Source: Sphingobium cyanobacteriorum (GTDB lineage Bacteria > Pseudomonadota > Alphaproteobacteria > Sphingomonadales > Sphingomonadaceae). Taken from it: 64,000 nucleotides of DNA. The stretch is taken from positions 1-64,000 of the forward strand of contig NZ_JAUQOM010000010.1 in assembly GCF_030580935.1 (NCBI RefSeq), in the 5' to 3' direction. Position numbers and translations under genes: made by a program. Positions 34,714 to 44,388 of this stretch are shown one piece after another; the first letter of the stretch is position 1, and the number at the start of each line of letters is the position of its first letter. The notes under the pieces are model-generated. The model saw only the letters and a list, made by a program, of their open reading frames with translations. It searched no databases and was not told where the DNA came from.

Positions 34714-35859
34714 ATGACTGATTTCGATTTCGCCCTGGGCGAGACTGCCGACATGATCCGCGACACCACCGCGCGCTTCGCCGCCGACCGCATCGCCCCG
34801 CTGGCGACGGAGATAGACGCAAAGGACTGGTTCCCGCGCGACCTCTGGCCGGACATGGGCGCGCTCGGCCTGCACGGCATCACCGTGGACGAAGCGGACG
34901 GCGGCCTGGGCCTTGGCTATCTGGAGCATGTCGTCGCACAGGAGGAAGTCGCGCGCGCCTCCGCATCCATCGGCCTGTCCTACGGCGCCCACTCCAATCT
35001 GTGCGTCAACCAGATCCGTCGCTGGGCCAATGCGGACCAGAAAGCGCGCTACCTGCCCAAACTGATTTCCGGCGAGCATGTCGGCTCCCTCGCCATGTCG
35101 GAGGCGGGGGCGGGGTCCGACGTCGTTTCGATGAAGCTGAAGGCGGAAAAGAAGGGTGATCGCTACATCCTCAACGGCACGAAATACTGGATCACCAATG
35201 CTCCCTATGCCGACACGCTGGTCGTCTATGCCAAAACGGGGGAAGGGTCGAAGGGCATCACCACCTTCCTGATCGAAAAGGGGATGAAGGGCTTTTCGAT
35301 CGGCCAGAAGATCGACAAGATGGGGATGCGCGGCTCCCCCACCGCCGAGCTGGTGTTCGACGATTGCGAAGTGCCGGAGGAGAATATCATGGGGCCGCTC
35401 AACGGCGGCGTCGGCATCCTGATGTCGGGCCTCGACTATGAACGCACCGTGCTGGCGGGCATCCAGCTTGGCATCATGCAGGCCTGCCTTGATACGGTGA
35501 TCCCCTATATTCGCGATCGCAAGCAGTTCGGGCGTCCGATCGGCACGTTCCAGTTGATGCAGGCCAAGGTCGCCGACATGTATGTCGCGCTCAACAGCGC
35601 CCGTGCCTATGTCTATGCCGTCGCCAAAGCCTGCGACGCCGGCAGGACGACCCGCTTCGATGCGGCTGGCGCTATCCTCTTGGCATCCGAAAACGCCATG
35701 AAGGTAGCCCTCGAAGCGGTGCAGGCGCTCGGCGGCGCGGGCTATACGAAGGACTGGCCGGTCGAACGCTATATGCGCGACGCCAAGCTGCTGGACATTG
35801 GCGCGGGCACTAACGAAATCCGCCGCATGCTCATCGGCCGCGAGTTGATCGGCGCATGA
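34714..35859 (+). CDS. liuA: Isovaleryl-CoA dehydrogenase (381 aa)
   Basis: This acyl-CoA dehydrogenase shows [20 protein letters not shown], the FAD-contacting [18 protein letters not shown] and a C-terminal [21 protein letters not shown] glutamate in [11 protein letters not shown] at about residue 242 is the isovaleryl-CoA dehydrogenase-type catalytic base, placed differently from that of most acyl-CoA dehydrogenases. It converts isovaleryl-CoA to 3-methylcrotonyl-CoA. ATG 34714 follows AGGAGAG. Its stop overlaps the carboxylase beta gene. Confidence 0.9.
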   Translation: MTDFDFALGETADMIRDTTARFAADRIAPLATEIDAKDWFPRDLWPDMGALGLHGITVDEADGGLGLGYLEHVVAQEEVARASASIGLSYGAHSNLCVNQIRRWANADQKARYLPKLISGEHVGSLAMSEAGAGSDVVSMKLKAEKKGDRYILNGTKYWITNAPYADTLVVYAKTGEGSKGITTFLIEKGMKGFSIGQKIDKMGMRGSPTAELVFDDCEVPEENIMGPLNGGVGILMSGLDYERTVLAGIQLGIMQACLDTVIPYIRDRKQFGRPIGTFQLMQAKVADMYVALNSARAYVYAVAKACDAGRTTRFDAAGAILLASENAMKVALEAVQALGGAGYTKDWPVERYMRDAKLLDIGAGTNEIRRMLIGRELIGA

Positions 35860-37457
35860 CCGCCCCCGTCCTCGACAGCAAACTCGCGTCCGACAGCGAA
35901 GCCTTCCGCGCCAACGCCGCGCATAATCGCGCCCTTGCGGAAGAACTGCGCGCGAAGGTCGCCGCCGCCGCGCAGGGCGGCTCCGCCACCGCCCGCGACA
36001 AGCATACGGCGCGCGGCAAGCTGCTCCCCCGCGACCGGGTCGAACGCCTGCTCGATCCCGGCGCGCCCTTCCTCGAAATCGGCCAGCTTGCCGCGAACGG
36101 CCTTTATGGCGACGAAGTCCCCGGCGCGGGCCTGATCGCCGGCATCGGCCGCGTGTCCGGTCGTCAGGTGATGATCGGCTGCAACGACGCCACGGTGAAG
36201 GGCGGCACCTATTACCCCCTGACCGTCAAAAAGCATCTGCGCGCGCAGGAAATCGCGCTCGAAAACCATCTCCCCTGCATCTATCTGGTCGACAGCGGCG
36301 GCGCGAACCTGCCCAACCAGGCGGAAGTCTTTCCCGACCGCGACCATTTCGGCCGCATCTTCTATAATCAGGCGAACCTGTCCGCGCGCGGCATTCCGCA
36401 AATCGCCTGCGTCATGGGCAGTTGCACCGCGGGCGGCGCCTATGTCCCCGCCATGTCCGACGAAACCGTGATCGTCCGCAATCAGGGCACGATCTTCCTC
36501 GCCGGCCCGCCGCTGGTGCAGGCGGCGACGGGCGAAGTCATCAGCGCGGAGGATCTGGGCGGCGGCGACCTCCACGGCCGCAAGTCCGGCGTGGTCGATC
36601 ATGTCGCGGAAAATGACGACCACGCGCTCACCATCGTCCGCGATATCGTGTCGACATTGCAGCCCGATCGCCAGCCCGACCTCAATCTGCGCGATCCACG
36701 CCCGCCTAGGTTCGACGCGACCGACCTCTACGGCATCATTCCCCAGGACGTCCGCGCCCCCTATGATGTGCGCGAAATCATCGCCCGGCTCGTCGACGGC
36801 AGCGAATTTCATGAATTCAAGGCGCTCTACGGCACCACGCTCGTCTGCGGCTTCGCCCATATCTGGGGGATGCCGGTCGCGATCCTCGCCAATAACGGCG
36901 TCCTGTTCAGTGAAAGCGCCTTGAAGGGCGCGCATTTCATCGAACTCGCCTGCCAGCGGCGTATCCCCTTGCTCTTTCTCCAGAATATCTCCGGCTTCAT
37001 GGTCGGCGGCAAATATGAGGCGGAGGGGATTGCCAAGAATGGCGCGAAGCTCGTCACCGCCGTCGCCACCGCGCAGGTGCCCAAGATCACCGTGCTGATC
37101 GGCGGCAGCTTCGGCGCGGGCAATTATGGCATGTGCGGCCGGGCCTATGGCCCGCGCTTCCTCTTCACCTGGCCCAATGCGCGCATCAGCGTCATGGGCG
37201 GCGAACAGGCGGCCAGCGTGCTGGCGACCGTTCACCGCGACGCGCACCAATGGAGCGCGGAACAAGCCGAAGCCTTCAAAGCCCCGATCCGCGAGCGCTT
37301 CGAGGATGAAGGCAACCCCTATTATGCCACCGCCCGCCTGTGGGACGATGGCGTCATCGACCCCGCCCAGACCCGCGACGTGCTGGGCCTCGCCTTCGCC
37401 GCCACGCTGAACGCCCCGGTCCCCGACCGCGCGCAGTTCGGTGTGTTCAGGATGTGA
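35856..37457 (+). CDS. liuB: Methylcrotonyl-CoA carboxylase, carboxyltransferase (beta) subunit (533 aa)
   Basis: Carboxyltransferase motifs are present throughout: [20 protein letters not shown] near residue 50, [31 protein letters not shown] and [18 protein letters not shown] near 415. It transfers CO2 from biotin on the alpha subunit to 3-methylcrotonyl-CoA. The order liuA-liuB-liuD is that of leucine-degradation operons. ATGA overlap with liuA implies translational coupling. Confidence 0.93.
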   Translation: MTAPVLDSKLASDSEAFRANAAHNRALAEELRAKVAAAAQGGSATARDKHTARGKLLPRDRVERLLDPGAPFLEIGQLAANGLYGDEVPGAGLIAGIGRVSGRQVMIGCNDATVKGGTYYPLTVKKHLRAQEIALENHLPCIYLVDSGGANLPNQAEVFPDRDHFGRIFYNQANLSARGIPQIACVMGSCTAGGAYVPAMSDETVIVRNQGTIFLAGPPLVQAATGEVISAEDLGGGDLHGRKSGVVDHVAENDDHALTIVRDIVSTLQPDRQPDLNLRDPRPPRFDATDLYGIIPQDVRAPYDVREIIARLVDGSEFHEFKALYGTTLVCGFAHIWGMPVAILANNGVLFSESALKGAHFIELACQRRIPLLFLQNISGFMVGGKYEAEGIAKNGAKLVTAVATAQVPKITVLIGGSFGAGNYGMCGRAYGPRFLFTWPNARISVMGGEQAASVLATVHRDAHQWSAEQAEAFKAPIRERFEDEGNPYYATARLWDDGVIDPAQTRDVLGLAFAATLNAPVPDRAQFGVFRM

Positions 37458-37480
37458 TCGGGGTGAGGGTGGACACGTCC

Positions 37481-37915
37481 TTAAAATTCCTCCCCCAGCT
37501 TGTCTGGGGGAGGGGGACCGTCCGGCGCAGCCGGATGGTGGAGGGGCAGGCGCGCCAACACCTCAGCCATGATCAAGCGAACAACTGCATCCAACTCGTC
37601 CAGAACTTGTTTGGCCGATACGCGCAAAGTCATTATTCCACGCTCTGCAAGCCACTGGTCGCGCATAGCATCAATGCTCGGTCGATCGGCCCTATTATGC
37701 GCTTCCCCATCCACCTCAATCGCCAGTCGCGCATCACTGCAATAGAAGTCGAGAATGTAGGGGCCACTTGGATGTTGTCGGCGAAACTTCAATCCCGATG
37801 GGCGTTGCCGCAAAGCCTGCCATACCAAAACCTCTGGCAAGGTCATCGTCCGACGCAACTGTCGCGCTTTTCGCGTCGTCCCTGTTTTAGCCTTCGGCGC
37901 GGAATCCTTGAACAT
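37481..37915 (-). CDS. DUF559 endonuclease-like protein in a repeat-flanked cassette (144 aa)
   Basis: The core RRTMTLPEVLVWQALRQRPS, LKFRRQHPSGPYILDFYC and RLAIEVDGEAHN is the DUF559 family, a Vsr/restriction-like nuclease fold with the D-ExD type acidic residues of the metal site. It is antisense to the liu operon, sits between liuB and liuD, and has inverted palindromic repeats at both ends. The last 20-odd residues (LPLHHPAAPDGPPPPDKLG and a few more) are encoded by the left repeat itself. Such placement suggests an inserted unit. The start at 37915 is used; an in-frame start further upstream would lie within the right repeat. Confidence 0.8.
   Translation of the reverse strand: MFKDSAPKAKTGTTRKARQLRRTMTLPEVLVWQALRQRPSGLKFRRQHPSGPYILDFYCSDARLAIEVDGEAHNRADRPSIDAMRDQWLAERGIMTLRVSAKQVLDELDAVVRLIMAEVLARLPLHHPAAPDGPPPPDKLGEEF
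37486..37547. repeat. Left inverted palindromic repeat of the DUF559 cassette
   Basis: Two hairpins are fused: CTCCCCCAG 37490-37498 with CTGGGGGAG 37504-37512, and ACCGTCCGGC 37517-37526 with GCCGGATGGT 37530-37539 (one G-U pair). The unit is nearly the reverse complement of the element at 37924-37980, differing mainly inside the stems and keeping pairing. Confidence 0.85.
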
Positions 37916-37923
37916 CAGACAAA

Positions 37924-37980
37924 TACCCCTCCACCATGCTTCGCATGGTCCCCCTCCCCGAGACAAGCTCGGGGAGGAAT
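37924..37980. repeat. Right inverted palindromic repeat of the DUF559 cassette
   Basis: Hairpins ACCATGC 37933-37939 with GCATGGT 37943-37949 and CTCCCCGAG 37954-37962 with CTCGGGGAG 37968-37976 mirror those of the left repeat. Compensatory differences between copies indicate that RNA or DNA structure is conserved. Confidence 0.85.
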
Positions 37981-37995
37981 GATCGGAGCCAGGCC

Positions 37996-39867
37996 ATGAT
38001 CCAGTCCCTCCTCATCGCCAATCGCGGCGAAATCGCTTGCCGCATCATCCGCACGGCGCGCGCGCTCGGCATCCGCACCATCGCCGTCTATTCGGACGCC
38101 GACGCCAACGCCCTCCATGTCCGTTCCGCCGACGACGCCGTCCATATCGGCCCGTCCCCCGCGCGCGAATCCTATCTCGTCGGCGACCGCATCATCGCCG
38201 CCGCCCAGGCCAGTGGCGCACAGGCGATCCATCCGGGCTATGGCTTCCTGTCCGAAAACGCCGCCTTCGCCCAGGCGGTGATCGACGCGGGCCTCATCTG
38301 GGTCGGTCCCGATCCGTCCAGCATCACCGCGATGGGGCTGAAAGACGCCGCCAAGCAACTGATGCAGGCCGCTGGCGTGCCCACCACGCCGGGCTATCTG
38401 GGCGACGACCAGAGCCTCGAACGCCTCACCGCCGAAGCCGACGCCATCGGCTACCCCGTCCTTATCAAGGCGGTCGCGGGCGGCGGCGGCAAGGGGATGC
38501 GCAAGGTCGACAGCCCCGCCGACTTCGCCGACGCGCTGGCCTCCTGCCGGCGCGAAGCCGCGTCCAGCTTCGGCAACGACCATGTCCTGCTGGAAAAATG
38601 GATCACCAATCCACGCCATATCGAAGTGCAGGTGTTCGGCGACACCCATGGCAATGTCGTCCATCTGTTCGAACGTGACTGCTCGCTCCAGCGCCGCCAT
38701 CAGAAGGTGATCGAGGAAGCCCCTGCGCCGGGCATGGACGAAGCCACCCGCGAAGCGATCTGCGCCGCCGCCGTCCGTGCCGCCAAGGCGGTGGACTATG
38801 TCGGCGCGGGCACCATCGAATTTATCGCCGACGGATCGGAAGGACTGCGCGCCGACCGCATCTGGTTCATGGAAATGAACACAAGGCTTCAGGTCGAGCA
38901 TCCGGTGACGGAGGAGATCACGGGCGTCGATCTGGTCGAATGGCAGTTGCGCATCGCATCGGGCGAACCGCTGCCGCTGGCGCAGGAAGATCTGTCGATC
39001 AATGGCTGGGCAATGGAAGCGCGATTGTATGCCGAAGATCCTGCATCCGGCTTCCTGCCCAGCACCGGGCGCCTTGAGCAATGCAACTTTCCCGAAGACT
39101 ATGTTCGCATTGAAACGGGCGTGGAACAGGGGTCGGTCATCTCATCATTTTACGACCCCATGATCGCCAAGATTATCACGCACGCCGATTCAAGAAGCAA
39201 TGCGATTGCCCTCATGGCACAGAAGCTGGAAGGGCTGGCAGTTTGGCCGGTAAAGTCCAACGCCGGTTTCCTTCATCGCTGCGTAACGAATACCGACTTT
39301 GCCGTAGCGGCCGTGACGACCGCCTTCATCGCGGATCATCTGGATGATCTTGTCCCTCCGTCAGAACCATCACGCGCGATGTTGGAGCAAGCGGCCCTGA
39401 TGCTGGCGGAAAGCGGCGGCAAGCTGCAAGGATTGAACGGACTTCGTCTCAATGCCGGTCCAGAGAAGCGGGTCCGGCTCCGCGCCGCCGGGGAGCGATA
39501 TGAGGTCGCTATCCCGCCCTGCCATCGGGAGGATATCTATGCGTCGGTAGCTGCGCCAAGCGTCATTCTCGTTACGGAGAAGGGGCATAGCCTAGGCATA
39601 TCACTGGATCGCACCGATGGCGCAGGAAGCGCCGCCGCCTCCGACGGCGCGATCCTCTCGCCCATGCCCGGCCGCATCATCGCGGTCGCGGTTGCGGCGG
39701 GCGACAGCGTGACCAAGGGGCAGAAACTCCTCACCCTCGAAGCGATGAAGATGGAGCATAGCCTCGTCGCGCCCTTCGACGGCACGGTCGCCGAGCTTGA
39801 TGCGGCCGAAGGCGGGCAGGTGAGCGAAGGCGCGTTGCTTGCCCGGATCGACCGGACAGAGGACTGA
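37996..39867 (+). CDS. liuD: Methylcrotonyl-CoA carboxylase, biotin-carboxylase (alpha) subunit (623 aa)
   Basis: The biotin-carboxylase domain starts LLIANRGEIACRIIRTAR and contains the ATP loop AGGGGKGM near residue 158 and EMNTRLQVEHPVTEEITG near 293. The C-terminal biotinyl domain carries EAMKMEH at about residues 588-594, the lysine being the biotin site. GGAG precedes ATG 37996. It is separated from liuB only by the DUF559 cassette. Roughly from 39080 to 39600 the codons end in A/T more often than in the rest of the gene, possibly a recombined segment. Confidence 0.93.
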   Translation: MIQSLLIANRGEIACRIIRTARALGIRTIAVYSDADANALHVRSADDAVHIGPSPARESYLVGDRIIAAAQASGAQAIHPGYGFLSENAAFAQAVIDAGLIWVGPDPSSITAMGLKDAAKQLMQAAGVPTTPGYLGDDQSLERLTAEADAIGYPVLIKAVAGGGGKGMRKVDSPADFADALASCRREAASSFGNDHVLLEKWITNPRHIEVQVFGDTHGNVVHLFERDCSLQRRHQKVIEEAPAPGMDEATREAICAAAVRAAKAVDYVGAGTIEFIADGSEGLRADRIWFMEMNTRLQVEHPVTEEITGVDLVEWQLRIASGEPLPLAQEDLSINGWAMEARLYAEDPASGFLPSTGRLEQCNFPEDYVRIETGVEQGSVISSFYDPMIAKIITHADSRSNAIALMAQKLEGLAVWPVKSNAGFLHRCVTNTDFAVAAVTTAFIADHLDDLVPPSEPSRAMLEQAALMLAESGGKLQGLNGLRLNAGPEKRVRLRAAGERYEVAIPPCHREDIYASVAAPSVILVTEKGHSLGISLDRTDGAGSAAASDGAILSPMPGRIIAVAVAAGDSVTKGQKLLTLEAMKMEHSLVAPFDGTVAELDAAEGGQVSEGALLARIDRTED

Positions 39868-39984
39868 AAACCCGCCTTTACGCTGTCCTACAGAAGTTTC
39901 GGCAGCTATAATGGGCTGTAATCGCGGGACTTTCGAAGAATTCATACTGCGCATATGCGCAAAGTTCGGGAAGGGAAGTTACGG

Positions 39985-40437
39985 GTGGCCGGACGCTATT
40001 TCGATCAGTGGACCATCGGCGATACGATCGCCCACGACATCCGCCGCACCGTGACGGAGACGGACAATCTTCTCTTCACGACGATGACCCACAATCCCCA
40101 GCCGCTGCATCTCGATGTCGAAGCCGCCAAGGCCAGCGAATTCGGCCAGATTCTCGTCAACGGCACCTTCACCTTCGCGCTGATGGTCGGCCTGTCGGTG
40201 GGCGACACGACGCTGGGCACGCTGGTCGCCAATCTGGGCTATGACAAGCTGGTCATGCCCCATCCGGTCTTCATCGGCGACACGATGCGCTGCGAAAGCG
40301 AAGTTACCGACCTCAAGCCCAGCAAGTCGCGGCCGGGTGCCGGCATCGTCACCTTCACCCATCGCCTCATCAACCAGCGCGACGAAATCGTCTGCCAATG
40401 CCTGCGCATGGCCTTGCTCAAACGGTCCGACGCATGA
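39985..40437 (+). CDS. MaoC-like (R)-specific enoyl-CoA hydratase (150 aa)
   Basis: The hot-dog fold hydratase motif is visible as FTTMTHNPQPLHLDVEAAK, and ILVNGTFTFALMVGLSVGD follows. GTG 39985 is favoured since AAGGGAAG lies 6 bases upstream; ATG 39955 would add ten residues. Coupled to the CitE-like lyase by ATGA and placed after the carboxylase subunits, it may hydrate 3-methylglutaconyl-CoA in place of the usual crotonase LiuC. Confidence 0.82.
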   Translation: MAGRYFDQWTIGDTIAHDIRRTVTETDNLLFTTMTHNPQPLHLDVEAAKASEFGQILVNGTFTFALMVGLSVGDTTLGTLVANLGYDKLVMPHPVFIGDTMRCESEVTDLKPSKSRPGAGIVTFTHRLINQRDEIVCQCLRMALLKRSDA

Positions 40438-41270
40438 GGCTGCGCTCGCTGCTGTTCGTGCCGGGCGACCGGCCCGATCGCTTCGCCAAGGCGGCGGCCA
40501 GCGGCGCCGACGCGCTGATCCTCGACCTGGAGGATTCGGTCAGGCCCGATCGCAAGCCGTGCGGCCGCACAGCCCTTGCCGAATGGCTGGCCGGGCCACG
40601 CATCTTGCCCGCCTTTGTCCGGGTCAATCCGCTCGATACCGGCCTGACGCCCGACGATCTTGCCGCCATCCTGCCGCACAGACCCGATGGGATCGTCCTG
40701 CCCAAGGCGGAAGGGGCGGCCAGTGTCATGGCGCTGCTGGCGCTGATCGGCGACCGTCCGCCGCCGATCCTGCCCATCGCCACCGAAACCCCCGCCGCCA
40801 TCTTTCAGCTAGGCAGCTACGCCGCCGTCGGTATCGATCTCGCGGGCCTCACCTGGGGCGCGGAAGACCTCCCCGCCGCAATTGGCGCGGCGACCGCGCG
40901 GGAGGAGGATGGCCGCTACACGGCGCCTTATGAACTGGTCCGCTCGCTCACCCTGTTTGGCGCTCATGCCGCCCGTGTGCCCGCAATCGAAACCGTCTTC
41001 CCGCGCATCGACGCGCCCGATGCTCTGGCCGATTATGTCGTCCGCGCGCGGCGCGACGGCTTTACCGGCATGATGGCGATCCACCCGGCGCAGGTCGCCA
41101 CGATCAATGCAGGCTTCACCCCGACCGCGGACGAACTGGCCCACGCCCGCGCCGTGGTCGCCGCCTTTGCCGCCCATCCCGACGCCGGCGCGCTGCAACT
41201 GGACGGCAAGATGATTGATCGCCCGCATCTGGTGCAGGCCCAGCGGTTGTTGTCTGCCGGAAACGGCTGA
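40434..41270 (+). CDS. HpcH/HpaI (CitE-like) acyl-CoA lyase (278 aa)
   Basis: The barrel begins LRSLLFVPGDRPDRFAKAAA and has ALILDLEDSV, FVRVNPLDTG, IVLPKAEGA, PIATETPAAIF and MMAIHPAQV, the conserved CoA- and Mg-binding segments of CitE-like lyases. There is no separate citrate-lyase subunit gene nearby, so it acts alone. Position at the end of a leucine operon lacking liuE suggests cleavage of 3-hydroxy-3-methylglutaryl-CoA or a related thioester. Mycobacterial leucine operons carry the same MaoC plus CitE pair. Confidence 0.85.
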   Translation: MRLRSLLFVPGDRPDRFAKAAASGADALILDLEDSVRPDRKPCGRTALAEWLAGPRILPAFVRVNPLDTGLTPDDLAAILPHRPDGIVLPKAEGAASVMALLALIGDRPPPILPIATETPAAIFQLGSYAAVGIDLAGLTWGAEDLPAAIGAATAREEDGRYTAPYELVRSLTLFGAHAARVPAIETVFPRIDAPDALADYVVRARRDGFTGMMAIHPAQVATINAGFTPTADELAHARAVVAAFAAHPDAGALQLDGKMIDRPHLVQAQRLLSAGNG

Positions 41271-41304
41271 TATTCCGGTTCGGGATATGCTAGCGCCTGT
41301 CGCG

Positions 41305-41889
41305 ATGACCAACAGCACAGCCCCTCTTCCCGCTGGCGATGAAGGCTCCAGCCGCCGTCGCCAGATATGCGAAATTGCGGCGCAATTGTTCGCGCGCAAG
41401 GGGTATCGCGGCACGTCGATGCGCGACATTGGCGAACAGGCCGGCGTGCTCGGCGGTTCGCTTTACCATCATATCAAGTCGAAAGATGCGCTGTTCGTAG
41501 AACTGCACAATGCCGCGCTCGACGCTGCGGAGGACCGGATCGTCCGCGCGATCGCCGCGCAGGCCGATCCCTGGGCGAAACTGGAAGCGGCCTGCGCCAC
41601 CCTGCTCGATATCCAGCTCGCGCCCGATTCGCTGACGCTGCCGATGATGAACGATTTTCGCGAAGTGCCCGAAACGGTGCGCGACCAGCTTATCGCCCGA
41701 CGCGACCGGTTCGAACGGGTGTTCCAGTCGCTGGTGGCGCAACTGCCCCTGCCGCCGGCCATCGACCGCTCGCTCTATCGCAATCTTCTCCTGTCCCAGC
41801 TTAATCATGCGGCCGACTGGTATCGGCCCGGCCGTCTTTCGATCGCCGCGATCGCGGCCCAGATCGTTACCCTGTTCCGCCACGAATGA
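41305..41889 (+). CDS. TetR-family regulator (194 aa)
   Basis: An N-terminal helix-turn-helix (AAQLFARKGYRGTSMRDIGE, then QAGVLGGSLYHHIKSKDAL) is typical of TetR; the C-terminal half has a ligand pocket-like helical bundle. It is 34 bases after the lyase gene in the same direction and may form part of the operon. ATG 41305 is a tentative start, with ATG 41287 as an alternative. It could repress the liu genes in response to an acyl-CoA. It ends 2 bases from the convergent Lrp gene. Confidence 0.82.
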   Translation: MTNSTAPLPAGDEGSSRRRQICEIAAQLFARKGYRGTSMRDIGEQAGVLGGSLYHHIKSKDALFVELHNAALDAAEDRIVRAIAAQADPWAKLEAACATLLDIQLAPDSLTLPMMNDFREVPETVRDQLIARRDRFERVFQSLVAQLPLPPAIDRSLYRNLLLSQLNHAADWYRPGRLSIAAIAAQIVTLFRHE

Positions 41890-41891
41890 CC

Positions 41892-42362
41892 CTATAGCGG
41901 GATCGCGGTCGTATATTTCGTCATCGACAGGGCAAAATGCGACGCGGCCCCCGCGACAGAGGCGTGGCCCAGTAAAATCTGCATCAGGAAGCGGTTATAG
42001 TCGGCCACGTCCGCCACCACGACACGCATCAGATAGTCCCACTCCCCGGACATGGAAAAACATTCCACGATTTCCGGCCGGTCGTCCACGAACCGTTCGA
42101 ACGCGCTGCGCGCATCGAGCGCGTGGCTGCGCATCCTGATGTTGCACAGCACATTGACCCCGCGCCCGACCTGCGCCGGATCGACCAGCCGCACCGTGCC
42201 GGTGAGGATGCCGGCGGCTTCCAGCGCCTTGATCCGTCGCCAGCAGGACGCACTCGACGCGCCGACCCGTTCGGCCAGATCCTGATGACTGATCGATCCA
42301 TCCACCTGAAGCGCGGAAAGGATGCGACGGTCGACTTCATCCAGTTGACGTTCCTGTTTCAT
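41892..42362 (-). CDS. Lrp/AsnC-family regulator (156 aa)
   Basis: The helix-turn-helix DRRILSALQVDGSISHQDLA, then RVGASSASCWRRIKALEAAG, is followed by a RAM domain (CNIRMRSHALDARSAFERFV, SGEWDYLMRVVVADVADYNR). It diverges from phhA with a 94-bp AT-rich gap and probably activates the phenylalanine/tyrosine operon when those amino acids bind the RAM domain, as is common for adjacent Lrp-type genes. Confidence 0.88.
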   Translation of the reverse strand: MKQERQLDEVDRRILSALQVDGSISHQDLAERVGASSASCWRRIKALEAAGILTGTVRLVDPAQVGRGVNVLCNIRMRSHALDARSAFERFVDDRPEIVECFSMSGEWDYLMRVVVADVADYNRFLMQILLGHASVAGAASHFALSMTKYTTAIPL

Positions 42363-42456
42363 ATATTCTCTAAAATTGATCGATATATTCCGTTTATAGC
42401 GAAAAATTCGTGAAGATTGAAACGTAATTTCTGTGCCAGCATGGCATCATGCCGCT
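42363..42456. promoter_or_regulatory. Divergent Lrp/phhA promoter region
   Basis: The gap is strongly AT-rich relative to its flanks and contains AAATTGATCGATATATTC-like sequence near 42373-42390 and CGAAAAATTCG near 42400-42410. These fit the loose, AT-rich palindromic sites bound by Lrp-type regulators. No exact promoter boxes were fixed. Confidence 0.4.
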
Positions 42457-43329
42457 ATGGCCCTTACTGATCTCCTTGCCCCGGACGGCGCTGCCGCAGA
42501 CTGGACGGTCCCCCAGGACTGGGCATCCTACAGCGCGGCGGAACATGCGTTGTGGGACCGGCTGTTCGCGCGCCAGTCCGCCCTGCTGCCCGGCCGGGTT
42601 GCCCCCGAATTTCTCGAAGGGCTGGAGATATTGCGGATGACGAAGCCGGGGATTCCCGACTTTGCCGAACTGTCCGATCGGCTGATGGCGCGCACCGGCT
42701 GGCAGGTCGTGGCGGTGCCGGGGCTGGTGCCCGACCGCGTGTTTTTCGAGCATCTGGCCAATCGCCGTTTCGTTGCCGGCCGCTTCCTGCGCACGCCCGA
42801 ACAGATCGACTATCTTCAGGAACCCGATGTGTTCCATGATGTATTCGGTCATGTGCCCCTGCTCGCCAACCCGATATTTGCCGATTATATGCAGGCTTAT
42901 GGTCAGGGCGGGTTGCGCGCCGACGCGCTGGGCGCGATCGACCGGCTGGCGCGGCTCTACTGGTACACGGTCGAATTCGGCCTGATCGCCCAGCCCGACG
43001 GGCTGAAACTCTATGGCGCGGGCATCGTGTCCTCGCACGGCGAATCGCTGTTCGCGCTGGATGATCCATCCCCCAACCGGCTGGGATTCGACCTCCGGCG
43101 ACTGATGCGGACCCGCTATCGCATCGACGATTACCAGCAGAGCTATTTCGTCATCGACAGTTTCGAAGATCTGCTGCGCGCCACCATCGAAGCCGATTTC
43201 GCGCCGCTCTATGCGGGGCTTGAGGGCCTGCCCGATCTCGACACTGACACCATCCTGCCCGGCGACCGCGTTTATACGCGCGGAACACAGGCCTATGCCC
43301 AGAATAAAATGCAAGAGGAACTGCCATGA
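42457..43329 (+). CDS. phhA: Phenylalanine 4-monooxygenase (290 aa)
   Basis: The bacterial single-domain aromatic amino-acid hydroxylase signature is EPDVFHDVFGHVPLL near residue 130, giving two iron-binding histidines, and YTVEFGL near 170 gives the glutamate ligand. It makes tyrosine from phenylalanine with tetrahydropterin. No pterin carbinolamine dehydratase gene is beside it. ATG 42457 is the probable start although no clear ribosome site is seen; its stop overlaps hppD. Confidence 0.92.
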   Translation: MALTDLLAPDGAAADWTVPQDWASYSAAEHALWDRLFARQSALLPGRVAPEFLEGLEILRMTKPGIPDFAELSDRLMARTGWQVVAVPGLVPDRVFFEHLANRRFVAGRFLRTPEQIDYLQEPDVFHDVFGHVPLLANPIFADYMQAYGQGGLRADALGAIDRLARLYWYTVEFGLIAQPDGLKLYGAGIVSSHGESLFALDDPSPNRLGFDLRRLMRTRYRIDDYQQSYFVIDSFEDLLRATIEADFAPLYAGLEGLPDLDTDTILPGDRVYTRGTQAYAQNKMQEELP

Positions 43330-44366
43330 CCGTCGCAACCGATAATCCATTGGGCCTCAATGGCTTCGAATTTGTCGAATTCACCTCGCCCGATCCGGCG
43401 GCGATGGCGGCGCAGTTCGAACAATTGGGTTTCGTGCCCACCCACCGCCATCCGCGCAAGAACATCACCCGCTACAAGCAGGGCCGCATCAACTTGATGC
43501 TCAATCGCGACGATGCCGGGCGAGTGGCGGAATTTCGCGGCGTTCATGGCCCGTCGGCCAGCGCCATGGCGTTTCGCGTTGCCGATCCGGTCGCCGCGAT
43601 GGACTGGGCGCTGGCCCATGGCGCGCAGCGGACGCAGGAGGACGACACCGTGATCCAGGGGATTGGCGGCTCCTATCTCTATTTCATCGCCGACGGCGCG
43701 GACCCCTATGCCGACTGGGCCGAATTTCCCGGCTGGCGCGAAGCGGAGGCGGCGAACAATGTGGGCCTCGACCTGCTCGACCACCTGACCCACAATGTAC
43801 GGCGCGGCCAGATGCGGGTATGGAGCGAATTTTACCGCACATTGTTCGGTTTCGAGGAACAGAAATTCTTCGATATCAAGGGCAAGGCGACGGGCCTGAC
43901 CAGCCAGGCGATGATCGCCCCTGACCGCGCGATCCGCATCCCGCTCAATGAAAGCCAGGACGACAAGAGCCAGATCGAGGAGTTCATCCGCGACTATCAT
44001 GGCGAAGGTATCCAGCATCTCGCCATGACCACGGCCAATATCTACGAGACGGTCGAGAAGCTGCGCGCGCGCGGCGTGCGGTTGCAGGACACGATCGAAA
44101 CCTATTATGAACTGGTCGACAGCCGCGTGCCCGGCCATGGCGAGGATCTGGAGCGGCTGCGCGCGAACCGCATCCTGATCGACGGCGATGTCGAGCAGGA
44201 AGGCATATTGCTGCAAATCTTCACCGAAAACATGTTCGGCCCGATCTTCTTCGAAATCATCCAGCGCAAGGGTAATGAGGGGTTCGGCAACGGCAATTTC
44301 CAGGCGCTGTTCGAAAGTATAGAGCTGGACCAGATCCGGCGCGGCGTCATCAGCGTCGATGCCTGA
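43326..44366 (+). CDS. hppD: 4-hydroxyphenylpyruvate dioxygenase (346 aa)
   Basis: The vicinal-oxygen-chelate repeats are visible, with iron ligands in [14 protein letters not shown] near residue 227 and in the C-terminal [20 protein letters not shown], plus the family's [15 protein letters not shown] end. It converts 4-hydroxyphenylpyruvate to homogentisate. ATGA overlap with phhA and contact with hmgA indicate one operon. Confidence 0.95.
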   Translation: MTVATDNPLGLNGFEFVEFTSPDPAAMAAQFEQLGFVPTHRHPRKNITRYKQGRINLMLNRDDAGRVAEFRGVHGPSASAMAFRVADPVAAMDWALAHGAQRTQEDDTVIQGIGGSYLYFIADGADPYADWAEFPGWREAEAANNVGLDLLDHLTHNVRRGQMRVWSEFYRTLFGFEEQKFFDIKGKATGLTSQAMIAPDRAIRIPLNESQDDKSQIEEFIRDYHGEGIQHLAMTTANIYETVEKLRARGVRLQDTIETYYELVDSRVPGHGEDLERLRANRILIDGDVEQEGILLQIFTENMFGPIFFEIIQRKGNEGFGNGNFQALFESIELDQIRRGVISVDA

Positions 44367-44388
44367 AGGCAAGGGGAGCGTAGCGTCG

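Noticed and set aside
37340..37999. A plus-strand 219-codon frame through the DUF559 cassette
   Set aside because: It is antisense to the recognisable DUF559 domain and runs through both palindromic repeats.
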